From: Stappia sp. WLB 29
Lineage (GTDB): Bacteria > Pseudomonadota > Alphaproteobacteria > Rhizobiales > Stappiaceae
NCBI RefSeq assembly: GCF_023507705.1
Contig: NZ_JALBGD010000010.1
Location: 1-64,000, forward strand
Reading direction: 5' to 3'
Length of the DNA stretch: 64,000 nt
The position numbers were made by a program, and so were the translations under genes. The notes under the pieces are model-generated. The model had not been told where the DNA came from. It saw only the letters and a program-made list of their open reading frames with translations, and did not search any database. Below are positions 36,018-43,679 of this stretch, in pieces (position 1 is the stretch's first letter; each line of letters opens with the position of its first letter).

Positions 36018-38579
36018 ATGTCGGCGTTTCCGGACAAGGCTCAAATCGTCATCGTCGGCCTCGGCGGCATCGTCGGTGCGTCCGTGGCGCATCATCTGCT
36101 GGAGCGCGGCTGGACCGATGTCGTTGGCATCGACAAGTCCGGCATCCCGACCGATATCGGCTCCACCGCCCATGCCTCCGACTTCTGCTACACGACCAGC
36201 CACGACTACCTGTCGGTGTGGACGACGCAGTATTCCATCGATTTCTTCGAGAAGATGGGCCACTACGCGCGCATCGGCGGGCTGGAAGTGGCGCGCACCG
36301 GCGACGACACCTGGATGGAGGAGATCAAGCGCAAGGCGAGCTCCGCCAAGGCCTTCGGCACCCGCGCCCATCTGGTGACGCCCGCCGAGATCAAGCGGAA
36401 GTTCCCCCTGATCGAGGAGGACATGGTCCAGGGCGGGCTGTTCGACCCGGATGCCGGTCTCGTCGTGCCGCGCTCGCAGACGGTGGCCGGCAAGCTGGTC
36501 GACGAGGGCGAGAGGACCGGCCGGCTCAGGGCCTTCGCCAACACGCCGGCGCAGTCGCTGATTGTCGAGGACGGGCGGATCGCCGGGGTCGTCACCCATC
36601 GCGGCACGATCCGCGCCGACCACGTCATCGTCTGCGCGGGTCTCTGGGGCCGGCTGATCGCCGAGATGGTGGGCGAGGACCTTCCCGTCATGCCGGTCGA
36701 CCATCCGCTGACCTTCTTCGGGCCGTTCAACGAATTCGCCGGCACCGGCAAGGAGATCGGCTATCCGCTGCTGCGCGACCAGGGCAACTCCGCCTACATG
36801 CGCGACACCGGCGACCCGAAGACCACCGAGGGCGGCCAGATCGAGTGGGGCTATTACGAGACCGACGAACCGCGCCTGTGCCACCCGCGCGAGCTGCTGG
36901 AAAAGCACGAGGCGCGCCTGTCGCCGTCGCAGCGCGACCTGGAGATGGAGCAGGTGATCGGCCCGCTGGAGCGGGCGATGGAGCTGACGCCGATCCTCGG
37001 CGAACTCGGCTACAACGAGAGCCACTCGTTCAACGGGCTGTTGCAGGTCTCCGCCGCCGGCGGGCCCTCCTGCGGCGAGAGCCAGAAGGTGCGCGGCCTG
37101 TGGTACTGCGTCGCGATCTGGGTGAAGGACGGGCCGGGCTACGGCAAGCTGATCGCCGACTGGATCACCGATGGGCGCACCGGCATCGACCACGCCTCCA
37201 TCGACTATTCCCGCTTCTATGCGCACCAGCTGACCGAGGATTTCATCGAGGGGCGGTGCCGCGAGGCGGCGCAGAAGATCTACTTCCCGGCGATCCATCC
37301 GCGCGAGCCCTATGCGACCGGGCGAAACGTCAAGCGCTCGCCGTTTTACGAGCGTGAGGTGGAGCTCGGCGGCCACTTCATGGAGCTCGGCGGCTGGGAG
37401 CGCGCCCATGGCTACGCGGCCAACGAGCACCTGCTGGACAAGTACGGCACCCGCGTGCCCGAGCGAAAAAATGAGTGGGACAACAGGCACTTCTGGCGGG
37501 TGTCGAATGCCGAGCACCTCGCCATGAGCGAGGACTGCGCGATCATCAACCTCTCGCATTTCTACATGTTCGAGGTCGAAGGCCCGGACCATGTGGAACT
37601 GCTGGAATGGCTGTGCGCGGCGAAGATCGGCGGCGACGGCAATATCGGCAAGGGCATCTACACCCACTTCCTCGACGACGAGGGTATGGTGCGGGCGGAC
37701 CTCACCGTGATCCGCATGGCCGACCGCTGCCGCATCATCGACGGCGCCGATGCCGGCCCGCGCGACTTCCACTATGTCCGAAGGACGGCGCAGGACCGCG
37801 GGCTCGACGTCACCGTCACCGATGTCAGCGAGCGCTATACCACCATCGGCATCTGGGGCCCGAACGCGCGCGAGAAGCTGAAGCAGGCGGTGGCCGATCC
37901 GGCCGGCCTGGAGCCGGAAAACTTCCCCTTCGCCGCGATCCGCGAGATCGAGATCGCCGGGCGCAAGGTGACGGCGCTGCGCCTCTCCTATGTCGGCGAG
38001 CAGGGCTGGGAACTGCACATGGCATACGAGGACGGGCTGGCCGTCTGGGACGCGCTGCGGGCGCTGGGCATCATGGCGGCGGGCGTCGAGACCTACGCCA
38101 ACTCGCGGCGGCTGGAGAAGTCGCTGCGCCTGCAGAACGCCGACCTGCTGACCCAGTACAATCTCTACGAGGCGGATCTTGCCCGCCCGAAGGTGAAGGA
38201 GGCCGACTTCCGCGGCAAGGCGAAGCATCTGGAATACCGCGCACGCGATCACCAGCCGGCGATGCTGTGCACGCTGGTGATGACCGACAACATCGACGCG
38301 ACCGGCACGCCGCGCTATCCGGTCGGCACGCTGCCGGTGATCGATCCGGCGACGGGCAAGACCCTGGTCGATGCGCTGGGCCGGCTCTCCTACACGACCT
38401 CGATCGCCTATGGCCCGACCGTCGGCAAGAACATCGCGCTCGCCTACCTGCCGCACGAGTATGCGGTGGTGGGCCGGAAGCTCTGCGTGGAGTATTTCTC
38501 TGAAAGCTATCCGGTCGAGGTGGCGGGCGTCGGCTACGCGCCGCTCTACGACCCTCAGAACCTGAAGCCGAGGAGTTGA
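36018..38579 (+). CDS. FAD-dependent dimethylglycine/sarcosine dehydrogenase-like protein with GcvT domain
   Basis: Bifunctional demethylase of 853 residues. The N-terminal DAO-type FAD domain has IVIVGLGGIVGASVAHHLLE, and GSTAHASDF holds the His that anchors FAD covalently in dimethylglycine dehydrogenase. An FAO_M-type linker is followed from about residue 440 by a GcvT folate-binding domain (FWRVSNAEHLAMSEDCAIIN) and a C-terminal GCV_T barrel. The reaction expected is removal of an N-methyl group with transfer to THF, for example dimethylglycine to sarcosine. GGTGGAAG precedes the chosen ATG. It is divergent from the lipoprotein gene and is followed, after 112 bp, by the homocysteine methyltransferase. 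The exact amine is inferred. Confidence 0.9.
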   Translation: MSAFPDKAQIVIVGLGGIVGASVAHHLLERGWTDVVGIDKSGIPTDIGSTAHASDFCYTTSHDYLSVWTTQYSIDFFEKMGHYARIGGLEVARTGDDTWMEEIKRKASSAKAFGTRAHLVTPAEIKRKFPLIEEDMVQGGLFDPDAGLVVPRSQTVAGKLVDEGERTGRLRAFANTPAQSLIVEDGRIAGVVTHRGTIRADHVIVCAGLWGRLIAEMVGEDLPVMPVDHPLTFFGPFNEFAGTGKEIGYPLLRDQGNSAYMRDTGDPKTTEGGQIEWGYYETDEPRLCHPRELLEKHEARLSPSQRDLEMEQVIGPLERAMELTPILGELGYNESHSFNGLLQVSAAGGPSCGESQKVRGLWYCVAIWVKDGPGYGKLIADWITDGRTGIDHASIDYSRFYAHQLTEDFIEGRCREAAQKIYFPAIHPREPYATGRNVKRSPFYEREVELGGHFMELGGWERAHGYAANEHLLDKYGTRVPERKNEWDNRHFWRVSNAEHLAMSEDCAIINLSHFYMFEVEGPDHVELLEWLCAAKIGGDGNIGKGIYTHFLDDEGMVRADLTVIRMADRCRIIDGADAGPRDFHYVRRTAQDRGLDVTVTDVSERYTTIGIWGPNAREKLKQAVADPAGLEPENFPFAAIREIEIAGRKVTALRLSYVGEQGWELHMAYEDGLAVWDALRALGIMAAGVETYANSRRLEKSLRLQNADLLTQYNLYEADLARPKVKEADFRGKAKHLEYRARDHQPAMLCTLVMTDNIDATGTPRYPVGTLPVIDPATGKTLVDALGRLSYTTSIAYGPTVGKNIALAYLPHEYAVVGRKLCVEYFSESYPVEVAGVGYAPLYDPQNLKPRS

Positions 38580-38691
38580 GGGAGGCTGGGAGGCTGCGCT
38601 CCGGCCTCTCGGGCGTCATCCCGAGCAGAGGGGATGTGGGCGGTGCACTTTGCGCAACAGCAACACGCCGTGACGGCAAAAAGGCAGAACC

Positions 38692-39717
38692 ATGAGCAAG
38701 CTTGACGAACTCCTCGCGAAAAAGGGCACGCTGCTGGCCGACGGCGCGACGGGCACCAACCTCTTCGACATGGGGCTGACCTCCGGCGATCCGCCGGAGG
38801 AGTGGAACGTCACCCAGCCGGAGAAGATCCGCACCCTGCATCGCAAGTTCGTGGAAGCGGGCGCCGATATCATCCTGACCAACACGTTCGGCGCCAACCG
38901 CCACCGGCTGAAGCTGCACAAGCTGGAAGGGCGCGTGCACGAGCTGAACAGGGCAGCGGCGGAGCTGGCCCGCGAGGTGGCGGCGGAGGCCGGCCGCGAG
39001 GTGATCGTCGCCGGCTCCATCGGCCCGACTGGCGAGCTGTTCGCCCCGCTCGGCGCGCTCACCTATGAGGAGGCGGTCGAGGCCTTCGCCGAGCAGGCGG
39101 AAGGGCTGAAGGCGGGCGGCGCCGATGTCGCCTGGATCGAGACCATGTCGGCGCCGGAGGAAATGCGCGCGGCAGCCGAGGCCGCCGCGAAGGTCGGCAT
39201 GCCCTTCGTGGTGACGGCGAGCTTCGACACGGCCGGGCGCACGATGATGGGCCTGCCGCCGAGCGGCCTTGCGGATCTCGCCGGCGAATTCGCCTGCGCG
39301 CCCGTCGCCTATGGCTCGAATTGCGGCGTCGGCGCGTCGGACCTGCTGGCCGCCGTGCTGGAAATCACCCGCGACCACCCGGACGCCATCGTCGTCGCCA
39401 AGGCGAATTGCGGCATCCCGGTCATTCGCGGCGACGAGGTGGTCTATACCGGAACGCCGGAGCTGATGGCCGACTATGCGCGGCTCGCGGTCGATGCCGG
39501 CGCGCGCATCATCGGCGGCTGCTGCGGCACGTCCTACGCCCACCTTGCGGCGATGCGCCAGGCGCTCGACGGATACGAGAAGGGCGCGCGCCCGAGCGTC
39601 GAGGAGGTCGTCGCCCGCATCGGCCCGTTGGTCTCCCCACCCGCCGCCGCTCCCACCGACGGCGGCGACGGCGAGGGCGGAAGGCGACGGAGGAGAAGGG
39701 GGGTGAGGGAAGCTTAA
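38692..39717 (+). CDS. Homocysteine S-methyltransferase family (betaine-homocysteine type)
   Basis: Zinc-dependent methyltransferase of 341 residues that would move a methyl from a betaine (or methyl-corrinoid) to homocysteine. The substrate/zinc motifs are GATGTNLFDMGL, GSNCGVGASDL and IIGGCCGTSYAHLAAM; the Cys of SNCG and the pair in GGCC bind zinc. The catalytic barrel ends near residue 310. The remaining tail is low complexity and strongly basic (GGDGEGGRRRRRRGVREA). The last 90 bp of the conserved region recur in degenerate form at 40285-40377. With the flavoprotein and sox genes it completes glycine betaine to glycine. Confidence 0.9.
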   Translation: MSKLDELLAKKGTLLADGATGTNLFDMGLTSGDPPEEWNVTQPEKIRTLHRKFVEAGADIILTNTFGANRHRLKLHKLEGRVHELNRAAAELAREVAAEAGREVIVAGSIGPTGELFAPLGALTYEEAVEAFAEQAEGLKAGGADVAWIETMSAPEEMRAAAEAAAKVGMPFVVTASFDTAGRTMMGLPPSGLADLAGEFACAPVAYGSNCGVGASDLLAAVLEITRDHPDAIVVAKANCGIPVIRGDEVVYTGTPELMADYARLAVDAGARIIGGCCGTSYAHLAAMRQALDGYEKGARPSVEEVVARIGPLVSPPAAAPTDGGDGEGGRRRRRRGVREA

Positions 39718-40031
39718 TCCTGGTCGTGCCTCGTGGCGGCGCGCGTCTGTGCTTCCAACTCAGCTGTCTGGCGCCTGCATTCCGAGGCAGGCATTCAGTA
39801 TCTTGCCTGTTTTGTCGAGCCTCGAGCGCTCATGAGGTGGGTACGATCCGAGATGTCGTCTTGCACTGCGATCTGTCGGCCTGCCCTCATGAGCGCATCC
39901 ATAAATCGGCGAAAGCTATTGAATATAAGATGGTTGCATATCTTGATATTATGTTTTTATCGCATAATGTATTTTATGTGTACTTTGTTATTTGCGCTAA
40001 GATTGATAATTACATATCGGAGGTGCGCCAT
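39718..40031. other. 314-bp gap; base composition drops into an AT-rich islet
   Basis: No gene is seen. The first 160 bp have ordinary GC content. From about 39890 the sequence becomes strikingly AT-rich, and a promoter-like TTGATA...TATTTT pair lies at about 39952-39975, upstream of the KTSC gene. The composition change marks the left part of the islet that extends to about 42000. Confidence 0.6.
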
Positions 40032-40232
40032 ATGCCCTATTTCAATTCCTCAGCCATTGCGCGAGCTGAGTATAACCCTCAAACTGCAGTATTGAAGATT
40101 TGGTTTGTCGATAGCGGCGGGCCTTACGACTATTTTGATGTTCCGCAGCATATCTACGATGGCTTATGCCGCGCATGGTCTAAGGGGACATATTACAATG
40201 ACCATATCAGACATCAGTACGGTAACGGATAG
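40032..40232 (+). CDS. KTSC-domain small protein
   Basis: A 66-residue protein that is essentially one KTSC domain. SSAIARAEYNPQTAVLKIWF, then YDYFDVPQHIYDGLCRA and SKGTYYNDHIRHQY, are the family core. GGAGG stands 7 nt before the ATG. KTSC domains occur alone or fused to lysyl-tRNA-synthetase-like or phage proteins, and their role is unknown, possibly nucleic-acid related. The gene lies in an AT-rich islet and is likely horizontally acquired. Confidence 0.85.
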   Translation: MPYFNSSAIARAEYNPQTAVLKIWFVDSGGPYDYFDVPQHIYDGLCRAWSKGTYYNDHIRHQYGNG

Positions 40233-40284
40233 GGGGACTTGTAGTAATTGTCCATGGGCCTTGAGTTGCAACGCTAGCCTTCGT

Positions 40285-40377
40285 TACGCCCATCTTGCGG
40301 CGATGTGCCAGGCGCTCAATGCTTAAGAGAAGGGCTCGCGCCAGAGCGTTGCGGAGGCTATCGCCCGCATCCGCCCG
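40285..40377 (+). pseudogene. Degenerate duplicate of the homocysteine methyltransferase 3' end
   Basis: By hand alignment about 78 of 93 bases match 39535-39627 without a gap, offset by exactly 750 bp. The first 33 bases are nearly identical (RYAHLAAMCQAL against SYAHLAAMRQAL). An in-frame TAA follows at 40324, and weaker similarity continues to about 40405. It is a non-functional fragment that marks one edge of the material inserted behind the intact gene. Confidence 0.85.
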
Positions 40378-40413
40378 CCATCGCTCCCGTCGACGGAGGT
40401 GAAGTGTTTGAGT

Positions 40414-40950
40414 TTATTTTTGTGTTTTGGCCTTTTGCGCGGCGTCTTTTGCATCACTTATTACTTGAGGGCGCGTGCTTTCCAGCGCAGCTTCATATCT
40501 TTCCATTTGTATTTTCATTAAAGACCCGGGCAGGGAAAATGAAGCAAGAAACACGAATGTTGCCAAGCCTAAGAAGGTCATTTGCAAATACTCAAGAATA
40601 TATACTTTGTTTGGCGGAGTCAGATACATAATCAGTGCAATTCCAAGGGTAATTAGATAAAGGAAGAATATAATATTTTGTCTAAAAAGCTTCCTTCGCA
40701 CCGTCTCCTTCATTTTCTGTAATTCTGACCATGTTTTTGCTTGTTTTAATGTCGGTTCAGCGATGAATGTGATGACGGCAATCAGGAATCCTGCAAGTAT
40801 AGAAAATATTGTTACAACTGTGTTCACTGCATTTGGGTTATTTGCTACCAACGGCTGAAAACGGTAGCCAACAATGCAGGAGACTGCTACTGCGATAGAT
40901 AATCGCAGTAGCCTTGGCCAGTCAGTTACTGAGATCCAATTCGGTCTCAT
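40414..40950 (-). CDS. Unknown four-helix membrane protein, second gene of an islet operon
   Basis: I do not recognise this family. The 178-residue product has four predicted membrane segments: about 14-33 (LLRLSIAVAVSCIVGYRF), 44-64 (VVTIFSILAGFLIAVITFI), 92-111 (QNIIFFLYLITLGIALIMYL) and 119-141. A basic cytoplasmic loop lies between helices 2 and 3 (LQKMKETVRRKLFRQ), and a charged tail of about 35 residues ends KDAAQKAKTQK. It starts one base after the stop of the 311-residue gene, so the two are almost certainly co-expressed. Codon use is AT-rich, unlike the flanking genes. The small-membrane-protein plus soluble-partner layout resembles several phage-defence pairs, but that is only an analogy. 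Confidence 0.75.
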   Translation of the reverse strand: MRPNWISVTDWPRLLRLSIAVAVSCIVGYRFQPLVANNPNAVNTVVTIFSILAGFLIAVITFIAEPTLKQAKTWSELQKMKETVRRKLFRQNIIFFLYLITLGIALIMYLTPPNKVYILEYLQMTFLGLATFVFLASFSLPGSLMKIQMERYEAALESTRPQVISDAKDAAQKAKTQK

Positions 40951-40951
40951 G

Positions 40952-41887
40952 CTACGCCTCGATCTGTCGGTTCTCCGTCAATTCTTCTAAATATCGGATC
41001 ATTTCATCCCATGCCTCGAAAACGCTGACGGAGTTTGCGACGGCTTGTAGTCTTACTTTCTTGCTCACTGAAATCTCGGAAGGTCTTATAAAATTGCCAT
41101 TTCTCAGATGTATTTTGAACGATTCTGCCTCGTCATCATCAGCGATTAATTCCGAAAATTCATCCAATCCTTCTTTCGCAACTTGGAGGTCTCCTTTGGG
41201 GACCTTGATTGAAACAGTAACTGTACCCCTCTCGGCCAAGCGGAGTTGTTCTATGGATTCATCGCGGGCGGTGATGGCATTAAAAGCGCCTACAACATGT
41301 CGTTTCACATCCTGCCAAGGCCCGTGAATGCCTAGTGGATTTATTAGTTCCCCTGCGGCCGCTTCCGATATTCCAACTTCCAAGTCTATTTGCTTTACGC
41401 CAATGGCGTCAATTACTGCGACCATGTCGGCGTTTGCGATGCGAATTAATTCGAATTGCTCTGCAGTTTCCTCAAAATTTGCCCTCTTAAAAAGCCTTTG
41501 AAGATATATTCTTAATGACCCGGCATTTCGGCCGCAGTTCATACAGATTACGTGATTACCTTTGACTAAGGCCATAAGATCTGAGTTCAGGAAGTTTTCG
41601 CCTGGGTCAGGTGCTTTTTCACCTATATTGACCTCAGGGGCTGGTTCTATCGGTATCGTTCCGACACTTTGCCCGTCAGTATAGCGCGCGCAATGGATCG
41701 CGAAGCCGTTTTCTCCAAAATCACGGGAGCTGATGCCGCAAATGGATCTATTGTCGGCGGAGACAATAATTCGCTCTGCTTGCGTTGGAAATTGGGTCCA
41801 AGCGCGTCTCGCTAAAGCTTCGAGGGGTTCTCTTTCATTGAGGAAGCGAGCGCGACGATACTCAAGTGTTTTTGTTAATCTGACCAA
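40952..41887 (-). CDS. Unknown soluble protein, first gene of an islet operon
   Basis: Not recognised. The 311-residue protein has no signal peptide or membrane helix. It begins with TTG behind CTGGAG (10-nt gap); the start is therefore tentative. Visible features are a hydrophobic core segment DLMALVKGNHVICMNCGRNAG with a near CxxC, then AGSLRIYLQRLFKRANFE, and a second half rich in beta-strand pattern (GTVTVSIKVPKGDLQVAKEG, SFKIHLRNGNFIRPSEISVS). It ends in a predicted helix (FEAWDEMIRYLEELTE). The two-part organisation suggests an N-terminal recognition or enzymatic domain and a C-terminal scaffold. It is transcribed with the membrane protein, and base composition indicates acquisition from elsewhere. 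Confidence 0.72.
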   Translation of the reverse strand: MVRLTKTLEYRRARFLNEREPLEALARRAWTQFPTQAERIIVSADNRSICGISSRDFGENGFAIHCARYTDGQSVGTIPIEPAPEVNIGEKAPDPGENFLNSDLMALVKGNHVICMNCGRNAGSLRIYLQRLFKRANFEETAEQFELIRIANADMVAVIDAIGVKQIDLEVGISEAAAGELINPLGIHGPWQDVKRHVVGAFNAITARDESIEQLRLAERGTVTVSIKVPKGDLQVAKEGLDEFSELIADDDEAESFKIHLRNGNFIRPSEISVSKKVRLQAVANSVSVFEAWDEMIRYLEELTENRQIEA

Positions 41888-42010
41888 CGTTTCAAACTCC
41901 AGAAAAAATCAATGATGAAAATTGCCAGACATAGCCAGTTTTTGCAACGTTATTTTGTTTAGATCTTATCTTAAAAGTGCATCAGCACTGCAACGCGCTG
42001 CTGGCCTGAC

Positions 42011-42574
42011 TCACCTCCCAAGCTGCCCCACAACGCTCTCCACCAGCTCCTCCACGCTCCGGCTGCCGTCGAGGCGCAGGACGGGGGCGGTTTGGGCGCT
42101 AAGCCACTCCTCGTGGCGGGCGCGGTTGCGGCCCGAAAAGCCGGGCGTGTCGTAGCCGGCGGCCCACGCGGCGAAGGCCGTGTGGATCTTGTGCATGTCG
42201 CCGCCCGGATCGATGCGGGTGCCGTAGCGCTGGCGCTCGCGCGCCATCAGCCGTTCCAGCCGCAGGGGCGTCGGCGTCGTCACGAAGACGATCAGGTCGA
42301 CCTCTTCGATCAGGGCATCGCCCCAGCCGTCGAACGAGCCGGTCAGCACCCAGCCGCGGCCCCTTGCCTGCTCCGCCTGTGCCACGTCGGCAGCGATCAG
42401 GTGCACGCGCTCGTCCGGCGGGCGTTTCTGCGTGAAGGGCGGGTCGGTCGGCAGCCAGTAATAGTCGTCGACATCGAACTGCGGCACGCCGAGGCGGGCG
42501 GCGAGCGCCGCACCGAGCGTGGTGACGCCGGCGCAGGAGGCGCCGGTGATGTAGATGCGGGCAGAGCGGGTCAT
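42011..42574 (-). CDS. P-loop NTPase, adenylate-kinase-like, with Val in place of Walker Lys
   Basis: Small nucleotide-binding protein of 187 residues. The P-loop reads ITGASCAGVTTLGAALA; the Lys expected in GxxGxGKT is Val. This G-V-T/S-T-L variant is a recurrent feature of a kinase-like subfamily rather than a sporadic mutation. A Walker-B-like VDLIVFVTTP and a lid segment RQRYGTRIDPGGDMHKIH follow. It could be a small-molecule kinase or a non-hydrolysing nucleotide sensor. GC-rich and native-looking, it marks the right border of the AT-rich islet. Confidence 0.8.
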   Translation of the reverse strand: MTRSARIYITGASCAGVTTLGAALAARLGVPQFDVDDYYWLPTDPPFTQKRPPDERVHLIAADVAQAEQARGRGWVLTGSFDGWGDALIEEVDLIVFVTTPTPLRLERLMARERQRYGTRIDPGGDMHKIHTAFAAWAAGYDTPGFSGRNRARHEEWLSAQTAPVLRLDGSRSVEELVESVVGQLGR

Positions 42575-42749
42575 GCGGCGACCCTAGAGCCGAGCTGCAT
42601 CTTGCGCCAGTGCAACCGGCAGGAGCGGCCGCATCGGCAGTGGATCGGGCGCGCAAGCCTGCTTTGGAGGCGCAAACGCGCCGCCGCCTGTTCCCGAGAT
42701 CACGAGACTGTGCGCTGGCGTTGCCGCGATCTTCCGCTAGGCTTTGCGG

Positions 42750-43667
42750 ATGAGGTGGAGAGCAGGCGCCATCGTCCGGTCGATGCCTGCCGCGGCGCTG
42801 GTGCTGGCCGCGGGGCTGGCGCTCGCCGCCCCGTCCGTGCCGCTGGCACAGCCGGCGATGGCGACGGGCGAGCCGGTCGATGTCGCCCTGGTGCTGGCCA
42901 TCGACGTGTCGCGCTCCATGTCGCGCGAGGAACTGGCGATCCAGCGCAAGGGATACGCGGAAGCCATTGCCAGCCGCGAGGTCCTGCGGGCGATAAACTA
43001 CGGCCCGCACGGGCGTATCGGCCTCGCGATCTTCGAATGGGCCGGCGACTTCCACGCCCAGGAGCTGCTGCCCTGGACGATCATCGAAAGCGAGACGGAT
43101 GCGCAAGCCGTCGCGGCGCGGCTGCTGGAAGGCGAGAGCTTCGGCCAGAGCCGCACCTCGATCTCCGGCGCGCTGCTTCGCGGCATGGCGTTGCTCGAGG
43201 CGGTGCCCTACCAGGCGGAGCGGCTGGTGATCGACGTTTCGGGCGACGGGCCGAACAACCAGGGCCCGCCGGTGACCGGGCTGCGCGATGCGGCGGTGAA
43301 CCGGGGCATCACCATCAACGGATTGCCGCTGATGACCGTCGACGGCTTCGCCCGGTATTTCGGCATTCCCGACCTCGACGAATATTACCGGCGCTGCGTG
43401 ATCGGCGGGCCGGGCGCCTTCGTCGTGCCGGTGCACGAGTGGAACGAGTTTCCGGAGGCGGTGCGCCGCAAGCTGGTGATGGAAATCGGCGGGCTGGCGC
43501 CCGGCTCGCCGGACGATCCTTGGGGCAATCCGGGGCTGCAGGACGACCACGGCAGCGCGCAGCCCGTGGTGCCGGCGCAGTTCGCCGCCGAGGAACCCTA
43601 CGACTGCCTGGTCGGCGAGAAGATGTGGCGCAACCGGCGGGATCTCTTCTACGACGGGGGTAGGTAG
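42750..43667 (+). CDS. DUF1194 protein (secreted, von Willebrand A-like)
   Basis: Protein of 305 residues with a signal sequence (ALVLAAGLALAAPSVPLA). A vWA-like domain opens with VALVLAIDVSRSMSREEL, a MIDAS-type D-x-S-x-S metal motif. Later DUF1194 signatures are GRIGLAIFEWAGDF, SRTSISGALLRGMALL, VIDVSGDGPNNQG and INGLPLM. Expected in the periplasm. No function is established for the family; vWA domains usually mediate protein contacts. It is convergent with the corrinoid activator, 12 bp apart. A TTG six bases upstream is an alternative start. Confidence 0.88.
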   Translation: MRWRAGAIVRSMPAAALVLAAGLALAAPSVPLAQPAMATGEPVDVALVLAIDVSRSMSREELAIQRKGYAEAIASREVLRAINYGPHGRIGLAIFEWAGDFHAQELLPWTIIESETDAQAVAARLLEGESFGQSRTSISGALLRGMALLEAVPYQAERLVIDVSGDGPNNQGPPVTGLRDAAVNRGITINGLPLMTVDGFARYFGIPDLDEYYRRCVIGGPGAFVVPVHEWNEFPEAVRRKLVMEIGGLAPGSPDDPWGNPGLQDDHGSAQPVVPAQFAAEEPYDCLVGEKMWRNRRDLFYDGGR

Positions 43668-43679
43668 GCGGCGGGTCCG

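Noticed and set aside
40105-40326. Open frame ending in RYAHLAAMCQALNA as a real gene
   Set aside because: It has no ribosome site, overlaps the KTSC gene, and its end is only the decayed copy of the methyltransferase 3' end.
40414-41887. Calling the islet pair a Kiwa defence system
   Set aside because: Sizes and membrane/soluble layout are similar, but gene order is reversed and no KwaB (DUF4868) motif could be recognised.
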